Positions 26,154-39,642 of a stretch of DNA of 64,000 nt are shown one piece after another. How positions within the stretch are numbered: position 1 is the first letter of the stretch; the number at the start of each line of letters is the position of its first letter. The position numbers and the translations under genes are program-made. The notes under the pieces are model-generated. The model saw only the letters and a program-made list of their open reading frames with translations, made no database searches and was not told the DNA's origin. This stretch comes from Dryomyza anilis (taxonomy: Eukaryota; Arthropoda; Insecta; Diptera; Dryomyzidae): positions 83,704,696 through 83,768,695 of the forward strand of contig OX638132.1 of assembly GCA_951804985.1 (NCBI GenBank), read 5' to 3'.

Positions 26154-26941
26154 GTTTTTTTTTTTATTATTTTTTTTTTAATAAATACAGATATTGCAAA
26201 ATGCTGACAAAGTCAATAAATATGGTGTAATTGTAATGCAAGCAACGTGCTACACAAGTTTCAGTTGCTGTTTGGCAAATAATGTTGCTGCTAGTCGTGT
26301 CAGCAACTACAGCAATTATTGTCATTTATTTGTTATCTGCAATTGTTGCCGCAAGATGCGCGATAATGAAGACAATATTTATTTACATGACAGGTGATTT
26401 TTATATTTTTGGTCGACGAGCCAACGCCGTCAAAGGAACTGATTGGGCACTGCCGCATAGAAAAAAATCAAGCCACGAGATGACAAAATACGATTTGGAC
26501 AGATGGACATGACTGAGATAAGCAAACAAAAAATCAGACAGACTTTGAGATAGACAGACCGACCATCGAAAGACAACATGACCGAAGACAACATGCATCA
26601 TTGAAAGGTACAAGAGATACAGATAAAACTATAAAAAAAAACAACGACTCTATTGTTAACCAAATTAAAACGTGTTGCAGAGCATATAATGAAATATAAA
26701 AATGAATCTAATTTTAGACATTCTTTTTGAGATAAGAGACAAAATTACAGAATTTAATTTGTTTTTTTTTTCTTTGTTTCCAAATGAAGTATTATATAGA
26801 GTTATTTAAATATAGTGTAAATATATTTGAATTAATTTATTTTAATTTATAATTTTAATAATTAAAAAATAAAAAGAGTATTATTTCTTTCGATCTGTTC
26901 CATTTTCAACTTAAAGATTTTTGAAAGCAGTTCCTACATGA
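26154..26941. other. Spacer between tRNA-Pro copies 1 and 2
   Basis: AT-rich spacer. The moderately GC-containing part at about 26200-26620 is open in several frames on both strands at once and has no recognisable product, so I do not call a gene. The last ten bases (TTCCTACATGA type) match the leaders of copies 3 and 4. Confidence 0.5.
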
Positions 26942-27013
26942 GGCTCAATGGTCTAGGGGTATGATTTTCGCTTTGGGTGCGAGAGGTCCCGGGTTCAAAT
27001 CCCGGTTGAGCCC
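26942..27013 (+). tRNA. tRNA-Pro (anticodon UGG), copy 2
   Basis: Identical to copy 1 except for a C-to-T change in the first base of the 5' anticodon stem strand (TTCGC), giving a G:U pair that still folds. The 5' leader is CCTACATGA. It lies 871 bp after copy 1 on the same strand and should charge with proline like the others. Confidence 0.98.
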
Positions 27014-27014
27014 G

Positions 27015-27022
27015 TTTTTTTT
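27015..27022 (+). terminator. Pol III terminator of tRNA-Pro copy 2
   Basis: Eight T begin two bases after the mature 3' end. Confidence 0.85.
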
Positions 27023-27100
27023 GGAAGTTATTTGGATATATATTTTTTACACAATTTATATATTTTAATTGATGTTTTGTACTCTTACAATGAATTAAAA

Positions 27101-27690
27101 GTGACACTTTAGAAGTAAAAGCTCAACTATAAAATTTAAAGTAAACACTTTAAAATTTAAAGTTTTCAAATACGGCTGACTTTCATGCATGCACATTTTT
27201 AATTATAAAGTGTTTTATTTTACAGCGGAGTTCAAAGTGGTTCAAAGTTCAAAGTGGTTTTAATGTTTTATTTTCCCTGTGTATGCCTGTGATACTTTAG
27301 AAGTAAAAATTCAACTTTAAAATTTAAAGTGTCACATTAAAATATAAAATTTATTTAACATTTAAAGTGAACACTTTGAAATTTAAAGTTTTGAAATACG
27401 GCCGACTTTTATACATGCACATTTTTAATAATAAAGTGTTTTGCACTGGAGCTAAAGTGATTTTAAAGTTTTATTTTCCCTGTGTATGCCTGTGATACTT
27501 TAGAAGTAAAAGTTCAACATTAAAATTTAAAGTTTCACATTAAAATGTAAAATTTATTTTATTAGAATTTAAAGTAAACACTTTGAAATTTAAAGTTTTG
27601 AAATACGACTGACATTTTTAATTATAAAGTGTTTTGCATCGGAGTTTAAAGTGATTTTAAAGTTTTATTTTATCGGTGTAGCCGTTTAAA
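27101..27690 (+). repeat. Three-copy tandem repeat, about 190-200 bp unit
   Basis: Three imperfect direct copies start near 27101, 27289 and 27492 with GTGAYACTTTAGAAGTAAAA (spacings 188 and 203 bp). Each continues with palindromic AT-rich sequence built on AAATTTAAAGT and ACTTTAAAATTT, then ATAAAGTGTTTT and a TTTTATTTTCCCTGTGTATG stretch. The third copy lacks about 25 bp and ends in TTTTATCGGTGTA. It probably derives from a non-autonomous element amplified in tandem. No coding capacity is visible. Confidence 0.75.
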
Positions 27691-28173
27691 ATCAATATTA
27701 TGATGTTAAACACATTAAATTAGACCAAGTGACTTCGGAAAATTCTTTGAGGAGACTTTTCCTTGGAACCACTATAAAACTAAACAGATTGTTTCAGATT
27801 ATCGAAAATGTAGGCGTTTTATTGCGAATTCTTTTTGTAAAACTTGAAGACAAAAACGAGACAAAATAGTCAAAACATTTTTAAGTAAAATAATACAAAA
27901 ATTATAAAAACTGTGACGCATATAAACATAAATTATGGAAAGCGTGGCCTAATTTAGTCATTTTAAAAGTTTGTGATAAAAGAACAACGTTTACAGTTTT
28001 TGTATAAATAAAAATTTGTCTTTAGATTAACATAAAGTAGTGCAGAATTATTTAGAAATATATTTCAAATATTTTATATAAGTTACTCATTATGACATTT
28101 AAAAGTTACAACTTATTCTATATGTCTTGTGGCAGTTTCAAATTAAAAGTTTTTAACTTCATTCCCTACATGA
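27691..28173. other. Spacer before tRNA-Pro copy 3
   Basis: AT-rich DNA with no open frame or structure that I can identify. It ends with the CCCTACATGA leader shared with copy 4. Confidence 0.5.
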
Positions 28174-28245
28174 GGCTCAATGGTCTAGGGGTATGATTTT
28201 CGCTTTGGGTGCGAGAGGTCCCGGGTTCAAATCCCGGTTGAGCCC
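28174..28245 (+). tRNA. tRNA-Pro (anticodon UGG), copy 3
   Basis: Same 72-bp gene as copy 2, including the TTCGC anticodon-stem variant. It lies 1232 bp downstream of copy 2. The 5' leader CCCTACATGA is identical to that of copy 4. Confidence 0.98.
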
Positions 28246-28250
28246 GTTTA

Positions 28251-28254
28251 TTTT
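28251..28254 (+). terminator. Pol III terminator of tRNA-Pro copy 3
   Basis: Only four T follow (after GTTTA), the minimal terminator and the weakest in the cluster. Some read-through is possible. Confidence 0.55.
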
Positions 28255-28604
28255 GTCATTTCTTACAAAAAATAATTATTTTATATAAAATTAATATATT
28301 TACAAAAATCGTGAAATCATGAGAAAAAAATTTGAAAATAAATAAATGTAAAAGCCAATTATAGTAATAAAATATATGATTGCATGCAATTGTAATATGT
28401 TTACTGCAAATATTTGTTTTTCTCTGCGTGTTTAAAAAACTTGGAAGAGCGTATTAAGAATTCAAAGTCAATATTTCCCTGTAAAATCAAATGTACCTGC
28501 ATCAAATATATTATAACAATATGTTGGCTTTTTGGTAAAAGTAAAGTGATACAATCAAAAAGTGATGTGTCAAAAAAAATTTAATATATATAATTTTTTA
28601 CAAA

Positions 28605-29020
28605 TTAACCAACGCTCGGATGCCCCCTATACATGCAATGCACAGTGTTGATCGTTAGAAAGGGTGATAGGTCAAAAGGAGGGAGAAAAATGGAGTAGTG
28701 CCGGTGGATGTTTCTTTTGAACTTGCCAATATCAAAAATGTCGTGAAAAACAGACGCAAGAATGTTCCACAAACGTATAGTGTGACTGAAGAACGAATTC
28801 TCTCTATAATACGTGGTTCTGTTGAGAGCCGAGTGTATTACGAAGGGCTGGGCTTGGTTCGCTGCCCGTGTAGAACGAGAGAACACACGACATGGTGGAA
28901 TCAGACCATGTATTTCCCTCGAACTCTTACCGTTGTAATACCTACAAAACAGGCTTACACACCAAAAGGTCCTGCGGTGCTCAAGAGAACCAATAGATGA
29001 ATAAATTGAGATCATTTAAA
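28605..29020 (-). pseudogene. Non-LTR retrotransposon RT, C-terminal remnant
   Basis: On the minus strand a 136-residue frame reads like the extreme C terminus of an insect non-LTR reverse transcriptase. Recognisable pieces in order are SLEHRRTFW near residue 10, LFCRYYNGKSS near 22-32, STRAANQAQPFVI near 48-60, RTTYYRENSFF near 66-76, and TIRLWN followed by FKRNIHRHY. In intact elements these follow the palm and thumb of the polymerase, none of which is present. The sequence is therefore a 5'-truncated dead copy, as usual for LINE-like insertions. Jockey-, CR1- and I-type elements all carry similar tails and I cannot choose among them. The plus-strand frame over the same DNA is a shadow. Confidence 0.75.
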
Positions 29021-29931
29021 GTTCCAAATGGAATGGAGGAAGAAATGGATTAAACATTAAAATAAACGAGAGAGGGACTGTTGAAACCCGTTTAGAACAA
29101 TATGATACAATTTTTTCAAAAGGATGTAACCCTCCAAACTGCACTGAGTTAGATCCAGATATAATTTTTTTGGCATAAATAAAATCAAGTCTTCGAAAAA
29201 TATTGAATTTTATAAAACTGAAATAAAATAAGCACTAGTTGGGGGAATTATTATTAAAACAAAAAAAAATTGAAGAAATAATGTCCAACGCCTGAACGTG
29301 GGCTTGAAGACTAAAATACGAACATACGTCATATCTCATTCAGAAATATTCAATATAACTATGGAGTATTGTTCTTCATTTCTGATATAATTTTTCTTTT
29401 AACCATGTTAAGTGTTTAAGTTATGAATAAAAGAAAAAGTAAAAAAATCGTTTACATGCTTTAGTGTACTAAATGCTTATAAGCGGGCGGTTCTATTTAT
29501 ATATTACTTTGTAATGAGGAGTGACTTCTTTTCTATATTATTTTAAATGCAGTAGTAATGAGACGTGCTTCTTTTTGCATGCAGTAATGAAATGTTTTAC
29601 TTCGTAATTGGAGACTTCTACATTATGCCTTAATTAAGACAATTTAAATAAAAACATTTAAATATTTATTCACATTTTAAACAAAACTATCAATATATTT
29701 TCGTAAAATATTCAAAATTTCCTGAATATTAAAGAAAACAAATTTTATAAACAAATATGCAGAGTTAAATTTAATACCAAAGATTTTGTATCGTCCGTCT
29801 TCTTCATATAATTTTTAAAATTTTTGTGAATTTTCTAATTTTATAAACAATTCTCATTAGATAAATACAAAAAACTAAACAATGGTGATGCATTTTTAAG
29901 TTAATTTTTTTTTAAGGTAAACCCTACATGA
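29021..29931. other. Spacer before tRNA-Pro copy 4
   Basis: AT-rich non-coding DNA. A short stretch near 29120-29160 (GGATGTAACCCTCCAAACTG) could be residual coding sequence of the neighbouring retroelement or another one, but stops interrupt it in every frame. Confidence 0.45.
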
Positions 29932-30003
29932 GGCTCAATGGTCTAGGGGTATGATTTTCGCTTTGGGTGCGAGAGGTCCCGGGTTCAAATCCCGGTTGAG
30001 CCC
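29932..30003 (+). tRNA. tRNA-Pro (anticodon UGG), copy 4
   Basis: The fourth same-strand copy, 1758 bp after copy 3 and identical to copies 2 and 3 across all 72 bp, with the same CCCTACATGA leader as copy 3. All four genes retain A and B boxes and a T-run terminator, so nothing marks any of them as a pseudogene. Confidence 0.98.
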
Positions 30004-30004
30004 G

Positions 30005-30024
30005 TTTTTTTTTTTTTTTTTTTT
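30005..30024 (+). terminator. Pol III terminator of tRNA-Pro copy 4
   Basis: Twenty consecutive T begin two bases after the tRNA end. Confidence 0.85.
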
Positions 30025-30157
30025 AATGTACTTTTAATGTTGAATCAAATTGATTTACGAAATTTTAAATAGTTCTTTCTTGTGTATTGGATAAATATGT
30101 GATTTGCTTTTAAAATATTTAAAATTTATAATAGAAAAAATTCAAATTTTTTAAAAC

Positions 30158-30268
30158 ATTCAGCCCAATTCTAAATAAATTCTCCCAAACAATTGAAAAA
30201 AAAAAATAAAGATATTGTCTTGAAGTTTCTTCATACAATTTATTTTTTCGAAAAGAATTGGGCTGAAT
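30158..30268. repeat. Short inverted-repeat element (MITE or hairpin)
   Basis: A perfect 15-bp inverted repeat, ATTCAGCCCAATTCT at 30158-30172 and its complement at 30254-30268, encloses about 80 bp of AT-rich DNA. The unusually GC-containing arm in AT-rich surroundings suggests transposon ends. No clear target duplication is visible. Confidence 0.5.
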
Positions 30269-30699
30269 ACATATTTTATTATAACATTTGTAATACATTT
30301 TAAATTTAATAAGTATGCTAATTAAATATGTATTTAATTTGAAATAAAATATGTACGTAAAATGGATACAGCTTAACTATTAGATCATGTTCTCTCCGTG
30401 ACAAAGATATTGTCAAAATTTCTTTTATAAATAGACTTATTTATTAAAATTCTATTAGTTTATTAATAAAGTATATTTAAATTAATTGTAAAAATGCATA
30501 ACAAATATACTTTTCTATTAATTGGTAGCATAATTAAATATACAATCATTACCATCATTTTAAATGTTGATGACACTAATGGAGGGTGATCAAGCTCTAT
30601 AAGTGTTACTGTGGACATGAATCAAATATGAATGATATGCGCGCTACCAAACTGCAACTAAAAATTGTAATTCAAAGTCAATTCGCTACACCACCGCTT
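30269..30699. other. AT-rich non-coding DNA
   Basis: No open frame, RNA structure or repeat of note was seen in this stretch. Confidence 0.5.
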
Positions 30700-30835
30700 T
30701 AAGCGAATATACATACCACAATAAAGCGTATACACACACCAACGATGTAAGAGAATACACACCTCAACGATGCAAGCGAATACACACCTCAACGAATACA
30801 CACACCATCGCTGTAAGCGAATACACACAACACTA
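30700..30835 (+). repeat. Imperfect minisatellite (AAGCGAATACACACC type)
   Basis: Several degraded units of roughly 20-30 bp built on CAAGCGAATACACACCTCAACGA-like words follow one another. The minus-strand frame through it, rich in Cys, Val and Arg, is a translation of the repeat and not a gene. Confidence 0.7.
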
Positions 30836-31439
30836 GCGCGTTGCTGCAACAGCTATTGTCTGAAAATGCGATTGCTTATATGAAAATGTGTGTTAATGCA
30901 ATTAATAATTTAGTCGGCACAGTTTCAGCAAGCATTTAATTGTATTGATATAACCTTTTTGTTTTATTTACTATTTTTTTTTCTGTGTTGGTCAAATTGA
31001 TTTCAAATCATGCAATATTTTTAATGAAACTACCAAAATCACAGCTATGTTGCATCATTTTGTCAATTTGGATGAATAATTTGAATTGTCAGAAATTCCA
31101 GAAAGAGGAATATTTCTGATTTATATTTGTTTCTCCCTCCATCGATACGATTGTCACAATGAAAATATGATCACCTCTGACTGTATGCTATTTTTATATT
31201 AGTTGCATTGTAACAAGTAACAAATATTTTTGATTACCCTGTTTTGAATAACAATATTTTTATTATTTCCGTCAAAAATATGCAATTATGGTATTCCCAA
31301 CTATTTCACAGAAATATTTAACTAAAATGTATGTTATTTGTAATTTCACGAAATTAGTTTCGAATTAAACAAAAAATGATGTAACTCAGTCATTTATCAC
31401 TTTATGCTCCAAATGATAGATAAAGCAAAACAAAATTGC
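30836..31439. other. AT-rich non-coding DNA
   Basis: No gene or repeat recognised. Confidence 0.5.
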
Positions 31440-31965
31440 ATAATTTGTTATTTTGCGATGCAATGATCCGTCAACAACCAGCAGAAGCAACCAGCAACAT
31501 TAACATCAACAAACATTTGAAAATGTTAAACAAACACTCGATGTTATTAGCGAATTATTCATCATGTTGCAGCAACACTTAAAGAGGCAGGCGGCATATG
31601 CAACAACGACAAAATGAATGTGAATGTGCGAAAAATCCAGCAACATGCAACAACTACAGCAGCAGCAACATCACAGTTGTGCACTTGTTATTGCAACAGA
31701 CGATTGGTCGTCCGATCGCATTCAGATGAGATGCGACACGACGATGCACTGATCTGCTGGTGGCGATAGAAGGCAACAAGATCAACCAGATCCCGCGGCA
31801 ACAACATCATCAGCAGCAGCAACAACTACTGTTTGCACTTTGCTGTCGGCCACTACTTGCGACGACAACAACATAAACAATGCGCTGTCATGTTGCTGAT
31901 TTTTGTTGCTGCCGATGTTGTTGTTAAAGTAGTCCTCGAGCAACCGTCGTTACGGTGAAAGTTGT
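31440..31965. other. CAG/CAA-rich island, possible regulatory DNA
   Basis: GC content rises and the triplets CAG and CAA recur on both strands (GCAGCAGCAACATCAC near 31660, ATCAGCAGCAGCAACAAC near 31810, GTTGCTGCCGATGTTG near 31905). Embedded non-repetitive stretches such as GATCCCGCGG and CTCGAGCAACCGTCG stand out from the AT-rich flanks. No long frame is open. In flies such islands are often intronic or intergenic enhancer DNA; that is inference. Confidence 0.4.
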
Positions 31966-34054
<2,089 letters not shown>

Positions 34055-34062
34055 ATAATTCT

Positions 34063-34166
34063 ATTGAATTCTGGGCAAACGCTAAATGATTGAATTCTGG
34101 GCAAACGCTAAATGATTGAATTCTGGGCAAACGCTAAATGATTGAATTCTGGGCAAACGCTAAATG
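34063..34166 (+). repeat. Four perfect 26-bp tandem repeats
   Basis: Unit ATTGAATTCTGGGCAAACGC followed by TAAATG, starting at 34063, 34089, 34115 and 34141. All four copies are identical, so they are young or homogenised. They lie 10 bp from the AT microsatellite. Confidence 0.97.
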
Positions 34167-34632
34167 ATTTAATTTTCCCACAGCACCTAACCATTACTTA
34201 ATAACGTACCATATAATTACCAATGATTTCCTTTTCCCTCTACAAAAGTTAAATATAATAAGAAATTTAAAAAAATATTTGGTTTCGTAAATCTTTTAAA
34301 AGACACTTAAATTTTTTTAATATAAATTGGTTTTTGTAATATTAATCAATAAACTCAAAAAATGAGAATTTTAATGTGGTATCTTATACTTGTATAATAA
34401 AAAAAGTACTCATTTTATTTGGTTAATTTCATAATTCAAAAACTGGGATAACAATTTGGAAACTTAAAAAAAAAATTCTTCAAATGATTGAGTATACTTT
34501 GGCGAACTTTGCTTTTAAATAGAAAAAATGCTTTTCAAATATCTTCAAAAACGGCCCTAAACACAGTCAATGATCATCCGAGCCTGTTTCGATCTTTCCA
34601 AAAAATACTAATCATTACGAAATCTTAAATGT

Positions 34633-34864
34633 TACACACAATGAAAAAAATTGGTTACAGCAAACATAATTATAATTGTACACATAAATATATAGGTTCA
34701 CAAATATGACTGTCACAGTTATTCCCAATTTTCGTATGAATTTACTAAAGTAATTTTATAATAGATATGAGTTATAATAATTATAATTATGAAAAATAAT
34801 ATAAGTTTGCTGCAAAAACATATTTCGTTTTACGTTCAGTACAACAATTTTATTTTTGTGTGTA
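34633..34864. mobile_element. MITE candidate with TACACACA ends
   Basis: A 232-bp AT-rich segment bounded by TACACACAATGAAAAAAATT at the left and, inverted, TACACACAAAAATAAAATTG at the right. It has no coding capacity. The ends resemble the TACACAGAAAAAA ends of the foldback element at 48.3 kb. Confidence 0.5.
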
Positions 34865-36357
34865 AAAGTCATGAGATATCTATCAACATTAATATGCAAT
34901 TTATTTGAATTATAATTGCAACAAGCATATTTGAAATATTAAATAATAAATTGTGACAAACCATAATTATTTTATGAGTAATAGTTGTTATATTAGAAAT
35001 AAAAAAATCAAAATTATGAAAAACTTTTATACAATTCATGTATAAAAGTTTTGTATATCTTTTTAGTATATCTATTTTATTTCTGTGTCGAAAAATACTA
35101 GAAGAATCTTTAAGAATTTACTTTATATATAATTGTGACAAACATATTTTAAACATTTCAATTGCAAAAATTACTTGTGTCAAGCTATATTTTTGTAAAT
35201 TGTGATTGTTGCAGCAATAAATTTAAAAAAATTTACATATTTTCTTTGTCCATATTTCGCCTTATATATATAAAATACGTCCATTGATAAAATCAGCGCA
35301 TTATGCCAAATAAACGCACGGTTCGTTCTCCTCTGTTCCCAAAGTCTGCCTAGCCTAAAGTCAGAGCAGATATTGCACCAGAGCAGCACATAGTATCTTG
35401 TGGTTTAATTGATTACGAATCGGCAGCGAAGCATTTCCATTGCATGCCACAAAGAAACCGCATAGGAGCAATCGACAACGACGACCGACATTGCATGTGT
35501 TTTTTTTTTTTTACTTTAACTCGAATTTATTTTCAAACAAAAACGTTGGAAAAAAAAAATACAAATAAAATTGAAATCAATTCAAAATTTAGCCCAGTTT
35601 CTCACATAGCCAACATTGTTCGTATGCATTGGTAGGCAGACGACAGACAGACAGACGGACAGTTAACCAGCCATCCATCCATTGTGATATGATGTAAGAA
35701 ATGATGATGTTGGCGGTGGCGGCAACAACAGCTGGCCAAGTAACCAAGTTTTCCAAAGTAACGCAGTCAATCAGCACAACAAGTCTTCTGCACACAATCA
35801 TCACAAATATTTTTCAATTTTTTTTTCTTTTGACAAACGATGAAAGAGCTATTTTTATAGTCACAACAATCTTTCTGGTGCCAACTCAATTTGCATTTAT
35901 GAATGAAAAGCACACATATTTCTATTTTAAAGTTTTATTTCTTTTTTTTTTGTTGTAATTTTTGTGCGGCTTCCCCCATGGGTTTTATTTTACGTGATTC
36001 CGCATTTGCAGACACGCAATATTGTTGTAGTTTTTTTTTTCATTTCTGAGTTATCAGTTATCAAATTTCTGTTGTAGTTATACTGGAAATTGTTGTCAGT
36101 TATAATGCGCAAAAAATGACAGCATTTTTGAGATTTTTTATTAGAAAAAGAAAGGCAGCTGTTGTTAAAAGAGACCGTTTTCAAACGTATTTATTAGCAC
36201 ACAGTTAAAATAAATAGTTAAGATATGATAATGACTACTATAGTATGTTCCTCACCATTACATATGGTTGTCACAATCAAATTGAATCTTTAAATGGTAC
36301 TTTTAAATCAAGTTTCAACAATAATAAATGTTTATAAACATTTTATAGTAGATATTT
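34865..36357. other. Degenerate AT-rich repeats and one CAG-rich patch
   Basis: Words of the form ATAATTGTGACAAACATAT recur here in degraded form and again at 36.2-38.1 kb. A patch near 35290-35480 and 35640-35780 has higher GC (CAGACAGACAGACGGACAG, GGCGGTGGCGGCAACAAC) and may be single-copy regulatory or untranslated DNA. The short frames on both strands overlap and look unreal. Confidence 0.45.
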
Positions 36358-37310
36358 GTTTGTTGATTTAAATACTAAAATATTATATTGATCCAAGCAT
36401 TGTATGATTATAAGAAACAACAAATTATTAGAAATTACATAATATAGTACAACAATGTAGTTACTGTTCAAGCCGGAAAGTATGTTGTGTTTCATAAAAA
36501 GTTGTAGAACATATATTCAGAGATCGTGATCATTCTTGAATCATTTCAAATTGTGTCTTTTAAGCATCATTGCGTTTTATGTTATTGTCGTTGATTATGT
36601 AGTTATCATATTATGATAATGTGGTGGAATCATATAATAAAAATTTACGAATCATATATTGATCGAGGCATAATATTATAATAATGAGGTGATCGTCGAG
36701 ATTAGTATATGATAATGCAGTCATAAAAATAATGTTGAATCATAATATGATGTTGTCACCATGATTGGCTACAATCAATAACCTTTATTATGTATGTTGC
36801 TCTGCAAATATAATCACCACAATAATTTTTAGTGTTTGTTGATTTAAATACTTAAATATTATATTGATCCAAGCATCGCATGATTATAAGAAACAACAAA
36901 TTATTAGAAATTACATAATATAGTACAACAATGTAGTTACTATTCAAGCCGGAAAGTATGTTGTAGAACATATATTCAGAGATCATGCTATGTTTTCAGA
37001 CTTTTGATTTCTTGAATCATTTCAAATTGTGTCTTTTAAGCATCATTGCGTTTTATGTTATTGTCGTTGATTATGTAGTTATCATATTATGATAATGTGG
37101 GGGAATCATATAATAAAAATTTACGAATCATATATTGATCGAGGCATAATATTATAATAATGAGGTGATCGTCGGGATTATTATATGATAATGCTGCAGT
37201 CATAATAATAATGTTGAATCATAATATGATGTTTACACCATGATTGGCTACAATCAATAACCTTTATTATGTATGTTGCTCTGCAAATATAATCACCACA
37301 ATCATTTTTA
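36358..37310 (+). repeat. Tandem duplication, two copies of about 476 bp
   Basis: The sequence from TGTTGATTTAAATACT (36361) recurs at 36837 with about 95% identity by eye. Small indels separate the copies: copy 1 alone has GTTTCATAAAAAGT and copy 2 alone has CTATGTTTTCAGACTTTTGATT. Both include ATTCAAGCCGGAAAGTATG and end near AATATAATCACCACAAT. No coding function is apparent. Confidence 0.9.
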
Positions 37311-37512
37311 GTTAGAAGCGTGATATTATTGTATACTGCAATCAAATTTGTTTTTAAATGGTTCTTTAATTGTTATCAACTATTATATGAATTATAATTA
37401 TCTTAGAATAAATCCAAATAGAATTGATCCAAATATATTTTGATAATAACAATTATTTAATTATTAATGTAGTAATTATTGAAGGATGAAAGAGGACGCA
37501 GATCCTCATGCT
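37311..37512. other. Degenerate AT-rich repeat DNA
   Basis: Continues the repeat field; nothing else seen. Confidence 0.4.
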
Positions 37513-37690
37513 GTTCTAAAACATATATTTATTTAGCGATACAATATGCTTGTGACAAGTTTTTATATTTTTAATCATTACAGAATTTAGTAATTATTGC
37601 AATGTTCTAAAACATATAATTAGCGATACAATATGCTTGTGACAAGTTTTTATAATTTTAATCATTACAGAATTTAGTAATTATTGAAGG
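37513..37690 (+). repeat. Tandem duplication of about 91 bp
   Basis: GTTCTAAAACATATA followed by GATACAATATGCTTGTGACA occurs at 37513 and 37604. Both copies end in CAGAATTTAGTAATTATTG. Confidence 0.85.
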
Positions 37691-39463
37691 GTGAAAAAGG
37701 ACGCTGTTCCCCATGCAATATTCTGAAATAAACAAACAAACAAGTGTTAAGAGATTATGCTATGTTTGCAGACAATGTGTTTATACTTGCGACAAGTTTA
37801 TATATCTTTAATCATTACTCACAGAATGTTTCACTTTGTTGCGCAACTATGCGTTTTTAGTTAATACCATTTTGTATGTTTTGTGGTATATTTTATGAAT
37901 TACGAATTATATGATGACTGAAGAATTATAAATATAATTATGTTTAATGCATAATAATAATGTAAAATCATTAAACGACTTTTAAACTTTGTTTGTCTCC
38001 TATCATAAACTCAATAACTAATGTTGCACTTCAAATATGAGTACCACAATCATGTTTTTTTTTATCTGCGTAATTTTAATGAATCCTTTCACATTTTATT
38101 AATACTTTCATCGACTAAATAGTCGATGCACTTTACTTGTCTTAAGTTCAGTTATAAACAATTTACAAACAATAAAAACCACTATATATTTTCATTCAAC
38201 GCAATTTATTTCGTGCACTTGCAATCATTGGTCTTTTCTTTTTGTGATTTTAATTTTTTTTTGTTAGTCATTTTCGATTATTTTACGTTTTATAATGAGC
38301 CAAAACGACGTGTTCGCCACTCCTGGCGCGCTCAAGTGATTATGTGTTTTTATTTATTTATTTTTTTGTGTCTTGTCGGCATTTATTAAATAATTTTCAA
38401 TAGTTATTCGGTAGTTATTGTGTGGTAAGAGGAGTAGTAAGTAACAAGAGATATATTTTTTGTATATTATTGACATGCGAATTAGTTAATCGCAAGTTTT
38501 ACATCTCTGAAAGTCAAACATTGTTGCACAGTTTAAACACATAGATCGTGGAAATGTCAAACATTTGACATTAGAAGGGAAATAATAGCGAACAATCTTG
38601 ACGTAGCGACATGTTTTTGGTTGGGCATTTTTTGAGATAAACGTTAATGATAAAATGTAATGTTTATAATTTATGGCTTAACCAGAAAATGTAATTTAAC
38701 AGTCTCAAATACTTTTCTATTAAAATTTTTAGTCAATATTGCTTGTTTAGACATTTTTGGGAGCTCTTTCAAATATAATTTTGAAGGCATAATATATATG
38801 TTCGTGGCTTTATGTAAACATAATTCTAAGTGTCTGATAAATTCTTTCTAAACAAGGTTGTACTGATACTTATTGCAATTAACTCTGAAAAGCATTATGT
38901 TTGTATACGAATATTCAGAAACATTTTGATATTTCTCCTTAAATAGAAACATAATTATTATTGCATCAAATATAATACTGCTTAGTAAAACTATGTTAAT
39001 GCAATTTAGCATTCTGCAATAATGTTATTAAATTAATATGGAATGTTGTCCATAGTACGATGAACACTTGTGATGGTGTGATTGTCAGGTATTTAAAGTA
39101 ATCAACTTGAATTTTTGTCGATTGGTTTTATTATTGTTACGACGAACACAAACAGGAAATCGCTATTTAACTCAGAAGAGTAAAACAAACAACCAGTGTT
39201 TGTGCGAATTGTAATGGTTTTGAAAAATGTTTGTGGAATTTATACATAAAAAAAAAAAATAAACGTAATTGTAGGCACGAAGTAAAATAGTAATTGAAAT
39301 TAAGTAATTAATGTTAACATAGGAAATCAATGATGACAGACTTACCGAAATATGATAATAGTTAATGTGAATTTTGTGACTTACCTGAAAAATAAGAGAG
39401 AATTATTATTAAAAAAACTTTTAAAGCTATTTTTGTTTAAAATAGTAAATTGCAAAGACTAAT
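37691..39463. other. AT-rich non-coding DNA
   Basis: The repeat field fades out near 38.07 kb. Frames of about 60-90 codons at 38126-38389 and 38660-38851 consist mostly of Phe, Ile, Asn and Tyr and have no recognisable motif, so I leave them uncalled. Confidence 0.45.
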
Positions 39464-39642
39464 GCTCGAATCACACGATTGAATAAACAGTCAACTTTTG
39501 AATCAATTTTCAAATAATTTTAAATCAATCGTGTGATTGTCCAATTTTTGTATGGAAAATAAGACAATCACACGATTGATATTTAAATTGTTTCGAAAAT
39601 TGATTCAAAAGCTGACTGTTTATTCAATAGTGTGATTTGAGC
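39464..39642. mobile_element. Palindromic MITE, 179 bp
   Basis: Almost the whole segment is one hairpin. The left arm begins GCTCGAATCACACGATTGAA and contains ATAAACAGTCAACTTTTGAA; the right arm, read in reverse, begins GCTCAAATCACACTATTGAA and contains ATAAACAGTCAGCTTTTGAA. A short loop around TTTTTGTATGGAAAAT separates the arms. It has no coding capacity. The flanks TAAT on the left and TTAATAAT on the right might hold a short target duplication, but it is not clear-cut. Confidence 0.8.

Noticed and set aside
25758..26613. Short frames on both strands around the first tRNA
   Set aside because: They overlap each other in different phases, have low-complexity composition and show no domain.
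28698..29000. 100-codon plus-strand frame
   Set aside because: It is antisense to the recognisable reverse transcriptase C-terminal remnant.
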